The notes below the pieces were generated by a model that was not told the origin of the DNA, made no database searches, and was given only the letters and a program-made list of their open reading frames with translations. From the NCBI GenBank assembly GCA_964396185.1, contig CAYNEI010000007.1, positions 21,521-85,520 on the forward strand: DNA of 64,000 bases, read 5' to 3'. A program made the position numbers and the translations under genes. The stretch is from CAYNEI01 sp964396185. Its GTDB lineage: Archaea; Thermoplasmatota; SW-10-69-26. This document shows positions 18,403 to 26,122 of the stretch, one piece after another. Position 1 is the stretch's first letter. The number at the start of each line of letters is the position of its first letter.

Positions 18403-19160
18403 CAGTCCACCTCCCGGACGACCGCTGTGCCTGCCACGCGATCGCTGATCCGCTCCTTGGCGCTCCCATCCCGGATCTCGCCGGCGACGGCATCGACCAG
18501 CACGAGCACGGGCCAGATCTTCGTCAGGTTGCGAAGGACGCCCTGGCGCCAGGAGACCGGTCCACCGTGCTCATCCGTGGCGCGCAGCTTGAGCAGCATC
18601 TTGCCGGGTGTCTGGCCCAGCATCACCTCGAAGGCTGCGAACGCCAGAACGATACCTGCCAGGTAGATCAACCCGAAGGCCACGAACGTCGGGCCCCAGA
18701 AGAGCTCGCCCCCGGTGGCGTAGCAGTCCGGCCCGAACGGCGTGAAATCGCACTCGAACGCGCCGGAGCGGCTCCACGGAGAGAACAACGGCCCCGAGAG
18801 GAACAACAGCGGCCCCATAAGCGCGTTGAAGACCAGGTGGATGAGCAAGAGATCGACACCGTAGGCCACAGCCCGCGGGAGGAACGGGGCGCGTTCGAGC
18901 TCGGCTCGCCGTGGTGCGAAGAACGCGGCATCCACGTCGTCAGGGTTGCCCACGGCCCGGATCGCCTGGCGCGCGTGCTCGTGCTCGATCCGCTCCGCTC
19001 CTGCGGCTTGGGCCTGGGAAGCTGCGATCTCGTAAACGTGGGAGACGAGCTCCTGGCGAGCCTCGGTTCGGTCTGCATCTGGTAGGCCGCTGCGCCGGGC
19101 CGCGTTGCTCGCGTAGTCATCGATCAACCGCCGTGCGCCCTGCTCTGCTTCCATGGTCAC
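18402..19160 (-). CDS. RDD-family membrane protein with HAAS-like N-terminus
   Basis: 252 aa. Residues ~1-75 resemble the HAAS/DUF1700 helical domain often paired with PadR regulators (ARQELVSHVYEIAAS). Residues ~90-245 are an RDD domain (PFLPRAVAYGVDLLLI, GQTPGKMLLKLRA, WRQGVLRNL, RISDRVAGTAVV) with three or so membrane helices. GTG 19160 overlaps the padR stop (gtga) and has GGAGG seven bases upstream; ATG 19154 is an alternative. It is the middle gene of a padR-RDD-membrane protein operon. RDD proteins are poorly defined, with transport roles proposed. Confidence 0.82.
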   Translation of the reverse strand: MTMEAEQGARRLIDDYASNAARRSGLPDADRTEARQELVSHVYEIAASQAQAAGAERIEHEHARQAIRAVGNPDDVDAAFFAPRRAELERAPFLPRAVAYGVDLLLIHLVFNALMGPLLFLSGPLFSPWSRSGAFECDFTPFGPDCYATGGELFWGPTFVAFGLIYLAGIVLAFAAFEVMLGQTPGKMLLKLRATDEHGGPVSWRQGVLRNLTKIWPVLVLVDAVAGEIRDGSAKERISDRVAGTAVVREVD

Positions 19161-19546
19161 TGCTCACCCTCCGTGGGTTCGAGGACGGCCTCGGGGATCA
19201 CCAGGTGATCCATGGCCGCCCGGTACCGGCTCCAGGCGTCGCGTAGCTCCTCGAGGAGCTCGCGGCCGCTGGCGGTCAGCGCGTAGTACTTGCGCGGGGG
19301 CACACCGGTCTCGGTGCTGCGCCAGTTGCTCACAAGGTGGCCCTTCTCCTCGAGATCGTGGAGCAGGGGGTAGACCGTGGCCTCGGTGGACGAGAGGATC
19401 CCGCGGCCCCCCTCCTGGAGCTGGTTGAGGATCGCGTACCCGTAGCTCTCCTCCTGGTCCAAGAGCGCAAGCAGCGCCAGACGGGTGGAGCCTTTCCGCA
19501 CCTCCCGCTCCCAGCGAGCAACCTCCGAATCGATGGATCCCGACAT
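19157..19546 (-). CDS. PadR-family transcriptional regulator
   Basis: 129 aa. The winged-helix DNA-binding domain occupies ~15-95 (LALLALLDQEESYGYAILNQ, STEATVYPLLHDLEEKGHL, RKYYALTASGRELL). A short C-terminal dimerisation helix follows. It heads an operon with an RDD/HAAS membrane protein, a common PadR arrangement in envelope-stress-type systems. The TATA (ctatatcg) is ~31 nt upstream of ATG 19546, flanked by inverted ACCCAAGGTA-type sites, so autoregulation is likely. Confidence 0.9.
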   Translation of the reverse strand: MSGSIDSEVARWEREVRKGSTRLALLALLDQEESYGYAILNQLQEGGRGILSSTEATVYPLLHDLEEKGHLVSNWRSTETGVPPRKYYALTASGRELLEELRDAWSRYRAAMDHLVIPEAVLEPTEGEQ

Positions 19547-19553
19547 ACCTCGT

Positions 19554-19619
19554 TACCCAAGGTACCCCGTCGGGCGATATAGAGCTATCGGTGGTTTCGT
19601 TGGAACGGGATACCTTGGG
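19554..19619. promoter_or_regulatory. Candidate PadR operator pair around the padR promoter
   Basis: TACCCAAGGTACC (19554-19566) and TACCTTGGG (19611-19619) are inverted copies of the same word. They lie on either side of the TATA box, itself inside a palindromic stretch (cgatatagagctatcg, 19575-19590). This fits PadR binding and self-repression. The call rests on symmetry and position only. Confidence 0.55.
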
Positions 19620-20006
19620 CTACCTATGCGGTTCGCCGGTAGCGCGGTCGGGATCCTGCGGCCGGCTGGGCGCACGGTTGGCTGGAAAGCGAGCAGCGCC
19701 GTGGCTCACCGGCCAAGGAGAAAGATAGACGGCCCGCAGGGCCGCCAGGTTTCGCTTCCCTCCGATTGCCTACAGGGAAGCCTCGATCTGCACGAGCCTG
19801 GGGGCTGTGGTGGTGGCTCGGCCGCTCGAAGCGTCGCTTCGAACGGTTTCAGAGCGACGCTTCGATTCACACGAACCGCTGAGCTGTTGAGCTGGTTCGT
19901 GCTCTCTCGGCCTCGTTCTGAGCTGTGTTACAGCGAGGCCTCGATCTGGCCGAGCTCTCGCTGTTGTCGCTAGAGCTCGGCCGCTCGAAGCTTCGGTTCC
20001 GCGGTT
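19620..20006. other. Non-coding structured region downstream of rpsB
   Basis: 387 bp between the padR operator and the rpsB stop with no supported gene. It is packed with inverted repeats: CGGCCC-gca-GGGCCG at 19730-19744, CACGAACC/GGTTCGTG at 19870-19901, and two copies of a three-hairpin unit listed separately. The unusual density suggests an RNA element or mobile repeat rather than plain spacer. Confidence 0.65.
19754..19865. repeat. Three-hairpin structured repeat, copy 1
   Basis: Hairpin a: GCTTCCCT (19754-19761) pairs with AGGGAAGC (19774-19781). Hairpin b: CGAGCC (19793-19798) pairs with GGCTCG (19815-19820). Hairpin c: 13-bp perfect stem 19826-19838 with 19853-19865. It shares stretches such as acag.ga.gcctcgatctg and ctcggccgctcgaag with copy 2 at 19909-20023, while the stem sequences differ in a compensatory way. 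Confidence 0.7.
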
Positions 20007-20023
20007 TCAGAGCGAAGCTTCGA
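19909..20023. repeat. Three-hairpin structured repeat, copy 2 (overlaps rpsB 3' end)
   Basis: Hairpin a: 19909-19917 with 19932-19940 (9 bp, one G-T). Hairpin b: CCGAGCTCT (19950-19958) with AGAGCTCGG (19972-19980). Hairpin c: 19985-19997 with 20011-20023 (one mismatch). Its right arm encodes the last rpsB codons, and the rpsB stop lies in the loop. Relative to copy 1, four base pairs changed on both sides at once. Confidence 0.7.
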
Positions 20024-20660
20024 AATCGTCGACGGTGAGCTTGAAGTCCTCGTCGGTCTCGATCTTGCCCCAGTGCTTGGCCATCTCGCGGCAGAGCAGG
20101 TGGTAGACGAGAGCGAGCGAGCGCCGCCCCTTGTTGTTCGTGGGGAGGCAGAGGTCGACGTTGCGCAGCTCGTTGTTGGTATCGCACAGAGCGATGACCG
20201 GGATCCCGATGTTGAGCGCCTCACGCAGCGCCTGAGCGTCACCGACCGGGTCGTTGAGGACCACGATGCTGGGCTCGAAGAACGTCCGGGTCTCCGGGTT
20301 GGTCATCATGCCGGGCATGAAACGGCCAGGGATCGACTTGACCCCCAGCTGCTCGGACATGATCCGGATGGGCTTCTGACCGTACTGGCGCGCGCTGACG
20401 AAGACGACCTCCTCGGGATCGTAGCGCGTGAGCAGCTTGGCGGCCGTGCGGATCCGCTCGTCCGTCTTGTTGACGTCGAGCACGAACAGGCCGTCGTTGC
20501 GCACCCGGTAGATGAACGGCTCCATGGCCGCGTTCTTCTGCTGGGTCCCGATGTGGACACCGCAGGATAGGTACTGGTCCTCTGGCGCGAGCATGTCCGT
20601 GGACTCGGACGCATCCTCGGCCGCGGTGTCTTTCTCCTCGGTCGTCTGTGTCTCAGGCAC
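20007..20660 (-). CDS. rpsB: 30S ribosomal protein S2
   Basis: 217 aa from GTG 20660 (VPETQTTEEKD). An acidic N-terminal extension precedes the S2 fold: YLSCGVHIGTQQKNAAMEPF, IRTAAKLLTRYDPEEVVFV, PGRFMPGMMTNP, LREALNIGIPVIALCDTNN and TNNKGRRSLALVYHLL. The start lies four bases after the enolase stop, completing the conserved rpoK-eno-rpsB operon. The last codons (FEASL) lie inside hairpin c of the adjacent structured repeat; an equivalent EASL-stop string is seen in copy 1, suggesting that the rpsB end was duplicated with the element. Confidence 0.95.
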   Translation of the reverse strand: MPETQTTEEKDTAAEDASESTDMLAPEDQYLSCGVHIGTQQKNAAMEPFIYRVRNDGLFVLDVNKTDERIRTAAKLLTRYDPEEVVFVSARQYGQKPIRIMSEQLGVKSIPGRFMPGMMTNPETRTFFEPSIVVLNDPVGDAQALREALNIGIPVIALCDTNNELRNVDLCLPTNNKGRRSLALVYHLLCREMAKHWGKIETDEDFKLTVDDFEASL

Positions 20661-20664
20661 GTGA

Positions 20665-21870
20665 CTACGCTCCGATCTGTTCATCGATCCGGATGAGCTC
20701 GTTGAGCTTGGCGATCCGCTCACCGCCGATCGCACCGGTTTTGATCGCGTGGCAACCTAGCGCGACGGCCAGGTGCGCGATCGTCTCGTCAGGCGTCTCT
20801 CCGCTGCGATGGCTCATCACGGTTTTGAGCCCGGAGGTGTGAGCGAGTTGGACCGTTCGCACGGTCCGGGTCAAGGTCCCAACCTGGTTGGGTTTGATAA
20901 GGATTGCGTTGGCCGAGCTCTCCCGGAGGCCGCGCCGGAGCCGGTCCTCGTTGGTGACGAACAGGTCGTCACCCACGACGAGCACGTCGTCGCCAACGGC
21001 GCGGGTGAGCTCGGCGAAGGCATCGAAGGCCTCCTCCTCGAAGGGGTCCTCGATGCTGATGATGGGGAAGCGCTCGGTGAGCTCGAGGAGGAAGTTGAGC
21101 TGGTCCTCGGTGGTGCGCTTGCCTGTGCGGTAGCTGTACGCTTTTCCGTCCCAGAGCTCGGTGGCTGCCACGTCCAGCGCGATGCCGATATCCAGGCCCA
21201 AGTCGGTGGCGACGAGCTCACAGGCCTCCTCGAGTACCTCGAGGGCCTGTTCGTTGGTCACGGGTGCAACCCATGCGCCCTCGTCCCCCTTGCCGATGGC
21301 CGTGTCGGGGAGCCGGTCGGAGAGGATGCGGGAGACCTCCTTGTGCACGCGGGCTTGGGCGAACACAGAGGTGCTGGGTCGCCGGGAGACCGGGACCGCC
21401 ATGAACTCCTGGATGTCGGTGCCGCCGATGGCGTGCGCGCCGCCACCGATCATGTTGCCGAAGGGGATCGGGAGCCGGTTGACCAGGCTCCCGCCGAGGT
21501 AGCGGTAGAGTGGTTGGCCTTGTGATGCCGCGGCGGCCTTGGCGCAAGCCAGGCTCGTGGCCACGGCGACGTTCCCGCCCACGCTCTCGAAGTTGGGCGT
21601 CCCATCGGCCTCCTCAAGGGTCGCATCGATGGCGGCTTGATCGAGCACGCTGCGGCCTTCGAGGGCGGGCACGAAACGGCTGCGGGCTTGACGGATGCCC
21701 TCCTGGACCGAGCCTTTCGGGAAGGCCACGACCTCGTGGGCGCCCGTGCTCGCTCCTGAGGGCGCGGCTGCCGTGCCGAACCCACCGGTCGTCCAGACGT
21801 CGCACTCGACGGTGGGGTTGCCTCGGCTGTCGAGAATCTTGCGGTACTGGATCTGGGCGATCTCGGCCAT
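20665..21870 (-). CDS. eno: Enolase (phosphopyruvate hydratase)
   Basis: 401 aa; glycolysis and gluconeogenesis, 2-phosphoglycerate to phosphoenolpyruvate. The N-terminal ILDSRGNPTVECDV and GASTGAHE loops, metal ligands in ISIEDPFEEE and VVGDDLFVTN, catalytic Lys in LIKPNQVGT and SHRSGETPDE are all present. It starts three bases after the rpoK stop and ends four before rpsB, in the gene order conserved in many archaea. Confidence 0.97.
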   Translation of the reverse strand: MAEIAQIQYRKILDSRGNPTVECDVWTTGGFGTAAAPSGASTGAHEVVAFPKGSVQEGIRQARSRFVPALEGRSVLDQAAIDATLEEADGTPNFESVGGNVAVATSLACAKAAAASQGQPLYRYLGGSLVNRLPIPFGNMIGGGAHAIGGTDIQEFMAVPVSRRPSTSVFAQARVHKEVSRILSDRLPDTAIGKGDEGAWVAPVTNEQALEVLEEACELVATDLGLDIGIALDVAATELWDGKAYSYRTGKRTTEDQLNFLLELTERFPIISIEDPFEEEAFDAFAELTRAVGDDVLVVGDDLFVTNEDRLRRGLRESSANAILIKPNQVGTLTRTVRTVQLAHTSGLKTVMSHRSGETPDETIAHLAVALGCHAIKTGAIGGERIAKLNELIRIDEQIGA

Positions 21871-21873
21871 GGG

Positions 21874-22095
21874 TCAGCTCTGGGCCTTGAGTTGCTCGTC
21901 GCGGAGGACCGTGATGGGGATCACGTCCTCGGTGAACTCTCGCTCGGCCACCGAGATCGGGTCGAGGGCTTCGACGGGCTCCACGGGGATCAGGATCGGG
22001 GCTCCCGAGCTGATCTGCAGCGCACGAGCGCCGATGATGCGGGCACGCTCGAAGCGGTTGATCTTGCCCTTGGACCCGTTCGAGGCGGACGGCAT
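21874..22095 (-). CDS. rpoK: DNA-directed RNA polymerase subunit K (Rpb6 homologue)
   Basis: 73 aa. RpoK stabilises the largest RNA polymerase subunits. The typical core is complete: NRFERARIIGARALQISSGAP and the PISVAEREFTEDVIPITVLR tail. A TATA box (gtttaatatag, ~22115) lies 20-25 nt before ATG 22095 and should drive the whole rpoK-eno-rpsB operon. rpoN and the ribosomal genes that often precede rpoK are not adjacent here. Confidence 0.96.
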   Translation of the reverse strand: MPSASNGSKGKINRFERARIIGARALQISSGAPILIPVEPVEALDPISVAEREFTEDVIPITVLRDEQLKAQS

Positions 22096-22269
22096 GGGCG
22101 AGCGAGAAGCCCTCCCTATATTAAACCCTGTGGGCGGGCTTCCGAACGAATCTCCGTGGGGGCTCTGATCTCGCAGCTCACGAACATCGAACGTGGTCGT
22201 TCGTAGCCTTCGTGCCCGTGCTTGGCGTCCTGTTGAGTCCCTGATGCGTGAGACCCGAGCTATGGAGGG

Positions 22270-22539
22270 CTAGATCCGGCCGACGTCGGTGACGCTGACG
22301 GACTCGACGCCACCGATGTTCGAGATCTCCTCTTCGAGATCGTCGACGCTGATGTCCTCGGAGTCCTCCATGCGGACGGTCACCATGAGCGCCTTGAGAC
22401 CGAACGCGACGGGCTGCGTCTCGGAGCCCTCGAAGGTGACCCCATCGGGAACGGCGTCCTTGACCCGCTTCTCGATGGACTCGAGATCGGTGTCGGGCGA
22501 CTCAGGCATGATCTTGAAAACTGCGATGAGCTCTCCCAT
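22270..22539 (-). CDS. Translation elongation factor aEF1B (EF-1 beta)
   Basis: 89 aa from ATG 22539. It is the nucleotide-exchange factor for aEF1A. The family pattern is clear: GELIAVFKIMPESPDTDLES, PVAFGLKALMVTVRM and ISNIGGVESVSVTDVGRI. The SD-like gaggtga lies just before the start. It is encoded directly downstream of a small zinc-ribbon gene (10 nt apart), a pairing found across archaea, so the two are co-transcribed. Confidence 0.95.
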   Translation of the reverse strand: MGELIAVFKIMPESPDTDLESIEKRVKDAVPDGVTFEGSETQPVAFGLKALMVTVRMEDSEDISVDDLEEEISNIGGVESVSVTDVGRI

Positions 22540-22549
22540 CTTGTTCACC

Positions 22550-22717
22550 TCACGGGCCCACGTAGGTGCACTCGGGGCACTCGTAGGATACTCCCTGGTC
22601 CCGGCAGCGGGGGCACCGTCCGATATGGACGTCACCGCAGTCCGGGCACGGGAACTCAGCGCTGCCCCGATCGATGAGGCGGATGCCACAGGAGTTGCAA
22701 GTTTCGACGTTTCTCAT
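22550..22717 (-). CDS. 55-aa zinc-ribbon protein (HVO_2753-like)
   Basis: This small gene encodes MRNVETCNSCGIRL at its start and ends CPECTYVGP. Four CxxC pairs (CNSC, CPDC, CPRC, CPEC) suggest two zinc-binding ribbons. It belongs to the short archaeal zinc-finger proteins encoded next to aEF1B; a haloarchaeal member affects swarming and biofilm formation, but the biochemical role is not established. A TATA-like tttaatag near 22759 precedes it. It is the promoter-proximal gene of the pair with aEF1B. Confidence 0.85.
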   Translation of the reverse strand: MRNVETCNSCGIRLIDRGSAEFPCPDCGDVHIGRCPRCRDQGVSYECPECTYVGP

Positions 22718-22927
22718 CGGCCTCGCCAGGGGGCCGCCGATGCGGGTGCCTCTATTAAAGGCTACTCCCCTTCCTCGCTGGCGGCGGAAGTCGCCAACCC
22801 ACCGGCGCGCAGGTGGTGCGCCGGGCGTGCGGCGTTACCACGCCCAGTTGTGGGGACGGCGGGTTGACTGCGAAGGCCGTCCCGGTGGGGAGCAAGGTTT
22901 ACCAAGCCGAGCCCGCTGTCGGGTTCG

Positions 22928-24082
22928 ATGGTAGATTTCGAGCTCTCCGGCGAACAGGAGGCCATCGCCAAGATGGTCCGCGAGTTCGCTGACAAGCAGG
23001 TGGCCCCCAAGGCCGAGGAGATCGAGGAGAAGGGTGTCTTCCACGAGGACATCGGCCTGTGGGATGCCTGCGCGCAGCTCGGGTTGACCGGTATGACCGT
23101 GGACCCATCCCTGGATGGGGCTGGCACGGACTTCGTCTCGTACACCATCGCCATCGAGGAGATCAGCCGGGTGTCTGGCTCGCTGGGGATCACGCTGGCA
23201 GCCCACAACGGCCTGGGCACCAGCCACATCAACAGCGAAGGGAGCCAGGCACAGCGAGAGGCCTACGTGCCCCCGCTGGCTCGCGGCGACCACATTGGCT
23301 GCTGGGCGCTCACCGAGCCATCCAGCGGCTCGGATGCCGCTGGCCTGAAGACCCGGGCGGAGAAGCAGGGCGACACGTGGGTGCTGGATGGCCAGAAGGT
23401 CTTCGCCACCAACGGGCACTCCGCGGACACGATCACGGTCATGGCGCGCACGAGCGAAGGCTCCAAGGCCCGGGGCATCAGCGCGTTCATCGTCGAGCCC
23501 GACTTCCCCGGGTTCAGGCACGGCGTGCTCGAGGAGAAGCTCGGCCTCCACGGCAGCGAGACCAGCGAGCTCATCCTGGATGGTTGCCAGGTCCCTGAAG
23601 AGAACCTCCTGGGCGTTGAGGGGGAGGGCTTCATCGGCGCCCTCAAGACCCTGGACACGGGCCGCATCGCCATCGGTGCCATGGCCCTTGGCCTGGGACA
23701 AGGAGCACTGGACGCAGCCCTCGCCTACGCCAAGGAGCGCGAGCAGTTCGGCAAGCCCATCGGCAGCTTCCAAGCCATCCAGCACAAGATCGTGGACATG
23801 GCCACCGAGCTCGACGCAGCCCGTTTGCTCCTGTGGCGCGCGGCCAACCTGGTGGACAAGGGCGAGCCGTTCAAGCAGCAAGCCAGCATGGCCAAGCTCT
23901 TCGCCAGCGAGGCCGCCATGCGCGCCTGCACCCAGGGCATCCAGGTCCTCGGCGGCAACGGGTACACCACGGACTACCCGGTGGAGCGCTTCTTCCGCGA
24001 TGTGAAGCTCTGCGAGATCGGCGAGGGCACCAGCGAGGTCCAGCGCATGGTCATCGCGCGCGAGCTGGGCTTGCCGAGCTGA
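22928..24082 (+). CDS. Acyl-CoA dehydrogenase
   Basis: 384 aa FAD flavoenzyme that oxidises acyl-CoA to enoyl-CoA. N-terminal helical domain with LSGEQEAIAKMVREFADKQV, middle domain WALTEPSSGSDAAGLKTRA, and C-terminal domain with YAKEREQFGKPIGSFQAIQH and GNGYTTDYPVERFFRDVK are all complete. The candidate catalytic Glu is in EIGEGTSEVQR. ATG 22928 is ~28 nt after gcaaggtttacc, so probably leaderless. The substrate chain length cannot be read from sequence. No electron-transfer flavoprotein gene is adjacent. Confidence 0.93.
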   Translation: MVDFELSGEQEAIAKMVREFADKQVAPKAEEIEEKGVFHEDIGLWDACAQLGLTGMTVDPSLDGAGTDFVSYTIAIEEISRVSGSLGITLAAHNGLGTSHINSEGSQAQREAYVPPLARGDHIGCWALTEPSSGSDAAGLKTRAEKQGDTWVLDGQKVFATNGHSADTITVMARTSEGSKARGISAFIVEPDFPGFRHGVLEEKLGLHGSETSELILDGCQVPEENLLGVEGEGFIGALKTLDTGRIAIGAMALGLGQGALDAALAYAKEREQFGKPIGSFQAIQHKIVDMATELDAARLLLWRAANLVDKGEPFKQQASMAKLFASEAAMRACTQGIQVLGGNGYTTDYPVERFFRDVKLCEIGEGTSEVQRMVIARELGLPS

Positions 24083-24322
24083 GAGCCGCCATGAGCGGAT
24101 TCGGTGGCCCGAGCCGGTCGGGCCACGGCGTCGCTTGGAAGCGATGAAGCGGGACCGCGACCCGACCCGTCGGGCACGTAAGGCCAACAGAGGCCTGCCT
24201 TCTCGGTCCTCCTGCGCCTATTTGAACCCGAGGCCGAGGGGCAGTTGTGCATGTCGCCCAACCGACCGAGGCGAGCCTGGCAAGGCCCCATAGACGTATC
24301 GAGCCGTGAAGGGGGAAAAGAC

Positions 24323-25222
24323 GTGTCGGAACCGATCCGAGGCCTGCCCATGGCCTCGTTCATCCTAGCAAGCCTAGCTTTGCTCGCGCCGGTGGTCGCT
24401 GCGAGCAACTACACGAGCCAAGAAGCGGACCCGCTCGCAGAGCCGGGTCGCGATCACGACCAAGCCTCCCCAGAAGCACCGCAGGACCCCGACGATCCCG
24501 AGGAGCCCGAGGACGGCGCGGAGGAGACGCCGGAGGAGACGCCGGAGGAGGAGCTTGCCGAAGCCATCCTCGTGAACGATGCGGTCACGCACGGACAACC
24601 GGCCTCAGGCCCCGATCAGGCAAGCCAGAGCGCGCCGGCGTGGCTGTGGCCTGCGGCCTTCGGCCTTACCATGGTGTCCATGGCCGGAGCCTGGACGGTC
24701 AACCGCTCTCGCGGGGCAGCCATCCCGGAGGTACGCCGCAGGCTCGACGGTCCACCCGATGGGCCGGATCCCGTCGAGCGACCCGGCGCGGAGGGCATGC
24801 TGCTGCTTGGAGGCCAGGCCGTGGAGAACAACCAGCTCGAGGAGGCCATCGCCTGGTTCGAGGGTGCCGCCCTCCTGGACCCCAGGCTCCCGGTCGCTCA
24901 CCTCCTCGCCGGCCTTTGCCTCCAGGAGCTCGATCGGCACGAGCACGCCATCGAGGCTCTCCATGCCGCGCTGAACCTGGACCCTGGATACGGGGAGGCA
25001 GCCTACGCGAAAGCGGAGTCGCTCGTGCACCTGGACCGCCACGCGGTGGCTCTCGATCTCCTTGAGCCCCTTGCCAGCGAGAACCCGGAGATCCGGGACC
25101 TTCTCGCTGAGGACCCTGCCTTCCGAGAGCTGCATGACCACCCGCGTTTCATCCACCTCGTGGGCCGTGGCCACGAAGTCGGAGAGGATCGAGAGGAGAT
25201 GGTCTGGTTCGAGGAGGCGTGA
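24323..25222 (+). CDS. Membrane-anchored TPR protein
   Basis: 299 aa from GTG 24323, which has aaggggga upstream; ATG 24251 is the alternative start. A signal peptide (~10-27) is followed by a long Glu/Pro/Asp-rich segment (~30-90) containing a triple EETPE repeat. A transmembrane helix (~100-120, WLWPAAFGLTMVSMAG) and two to three TPR-like units follow (LEEAIAWFEGAALLDPRLPV, EHAIEALHAALNLDPGYGEA). Topology predicts an outside acidic domain and an inside TPR domain for protein binding. Function unknown. Confidence 0.7.
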   Translation: MSEPIRGLPMASFILASLALLAPVVAASNYTSQEADPLAEPGRDHDQASPEAPQDPDDPEEPEDGAEETPEETPEEELAEAILVNDAVTHGQPASGPDQASQSAPAWLWPAAFGLTMVSMAGAWTVNRSRGAAIPEVRRRLDGPPDGPDPVERPGAEGMLLLGGQAVENNQLEEAIAWFEGAALLDPRLPVAHLLAGLCLQELDRHEHAIEALHAALNLDPGYGEAAYAKAESLVHLDRHAVALDLLEPLASENPEIRDLLAEDPAFRELHDHPRFIHLVGRGHEVGEDREEMVWFEEA

Positions 25223-25255
25223 GCTCGACCAGCTGCTAGCACCCGTGGTCCCAGC

Positions 25256-26122
25256 TCATCCATCCAAGCCGCGGCGCTGCCGAGCGGCGGTGACGAGGTT
25301 GCCGAGCAACTGGGCGCGGGTCAACGGACCCACCCCGCCGGGGACCGGCGTGATGTAGCTGGCCTTCTCCGCGACCTCATCGAAGGCGACATCGCCCACG
25401 AGCTCCCCGTCGACGCGGTTGATGCCCACGTCCACCACGATCGCACCCGGTGCCACCATCTCGGCCGTGATCATGGCCGGGCGGCCGACGGCGGCGATGA
25501 GCAGATCGGCCTGGCGGGTGTGAGCGGCCAGGTCCTGGGTGCGCGAGTGGCAGACCGTGACCGTCGCGCTCACGGGCCGCTGGAGCAGGAGCAGGGCCAT
25601 GGGCTTGCCCACGATCGTGGAGCGTCCAACGATCACGGCCCGCTTGCCGGTCAGCTCCAAGTCGTAAGCATCCAGCAAGGCCAGGATCCCGGTAGGCGTG
25701 GCAGGCGTGAGCCCGGCACGGTCGGCGACCAACCGGCCCAGGTTGATGGGGTGGAAACCGTCTGCGTCCTTGGCTGGGTCCACCGCTTCGAGCACGGCGT
25801 GCTGGTCGATGTGCCCTGGCAAGGGGAGCTGGACCAGGATGCCATCGCACGCTTCGTCCTGGTTGAGCTGGGCCACCAGCTCGAGAAGCTCCTGTTGCGA
25901 GCTGGATGCGGGAAGGTCGTGTAGCTGGCTCTCGATGCCTACCTCCTGGCAGTCCTTGCGCTTCATGCGCACGTAGACCTGGCTGGCAGGATCATCTCCG
26001 ACGAGCACAGCGTCCAGGCGCGGCGTGACCCCGTGCTCGTCGACCATCTCGCTCACCCGCGCTTCGATCGCTTTGCGCATGCGCGCGGCCGTGGCGTTCC
26101 CGTCGAGCACGGTGGCGCTCAT
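25256..26122 (-). CDS. folD: Methylenetetrahydrofolate dehydrogenase/cyclohydrolase FolD
   Basis: 288 aa bifunctional enzyme interconverting methylene-, methenyl- and formyl-tetrahydrofolate. Signature motifs: VGDDPASQVYVRMKRKDCQEVGI (with the active-site Lys), GILVQLPLPGHI, PTGILALL, VIVGRSTIVGKPMALLLL and PVPGGVGPLTRAQLLGN. ATG 26122 overlaps the stop of the upstream zinc-finger gene (ATGA), so the two are translationally coupled. Its presence indicates tetrahydrofolate-based C1 metabolism. Confidence 0.96.
   Translation of the reverse strand: MSATVLDGNATAARMRKAIEARVSEMVDEHGVTPRLDAVLVGDDPASQVYVRMKRKDCQEVGIESQLHDLPASSSQQELLELVAQLNQDEACDGILVQLPLPGHIDQHAVLEAVDPAKDADGFHPINLGRLVADRAGLTPATPTGILALLDAYDLELTGKRAVIVGRSTIVGKPMALLLLQRPVSATVTVCHSRTQDLAAHTRQADLLIAAVGRPAMITAEMVAPGAIVVDVGINRVDGELVGDVAFDEVAEKASYITPVPGGVGPLTRAQLLGNLVTAARQRRGLDG

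Noticed and set aside
24130..24165. Short inverted repeats downstream of the acyl-CoA dehydrogenase as a terminator.
   Set aside because: Stems are only 4-6 bp with no T-run; archaeal terminators need no hairpin, so the evidence is too weak.
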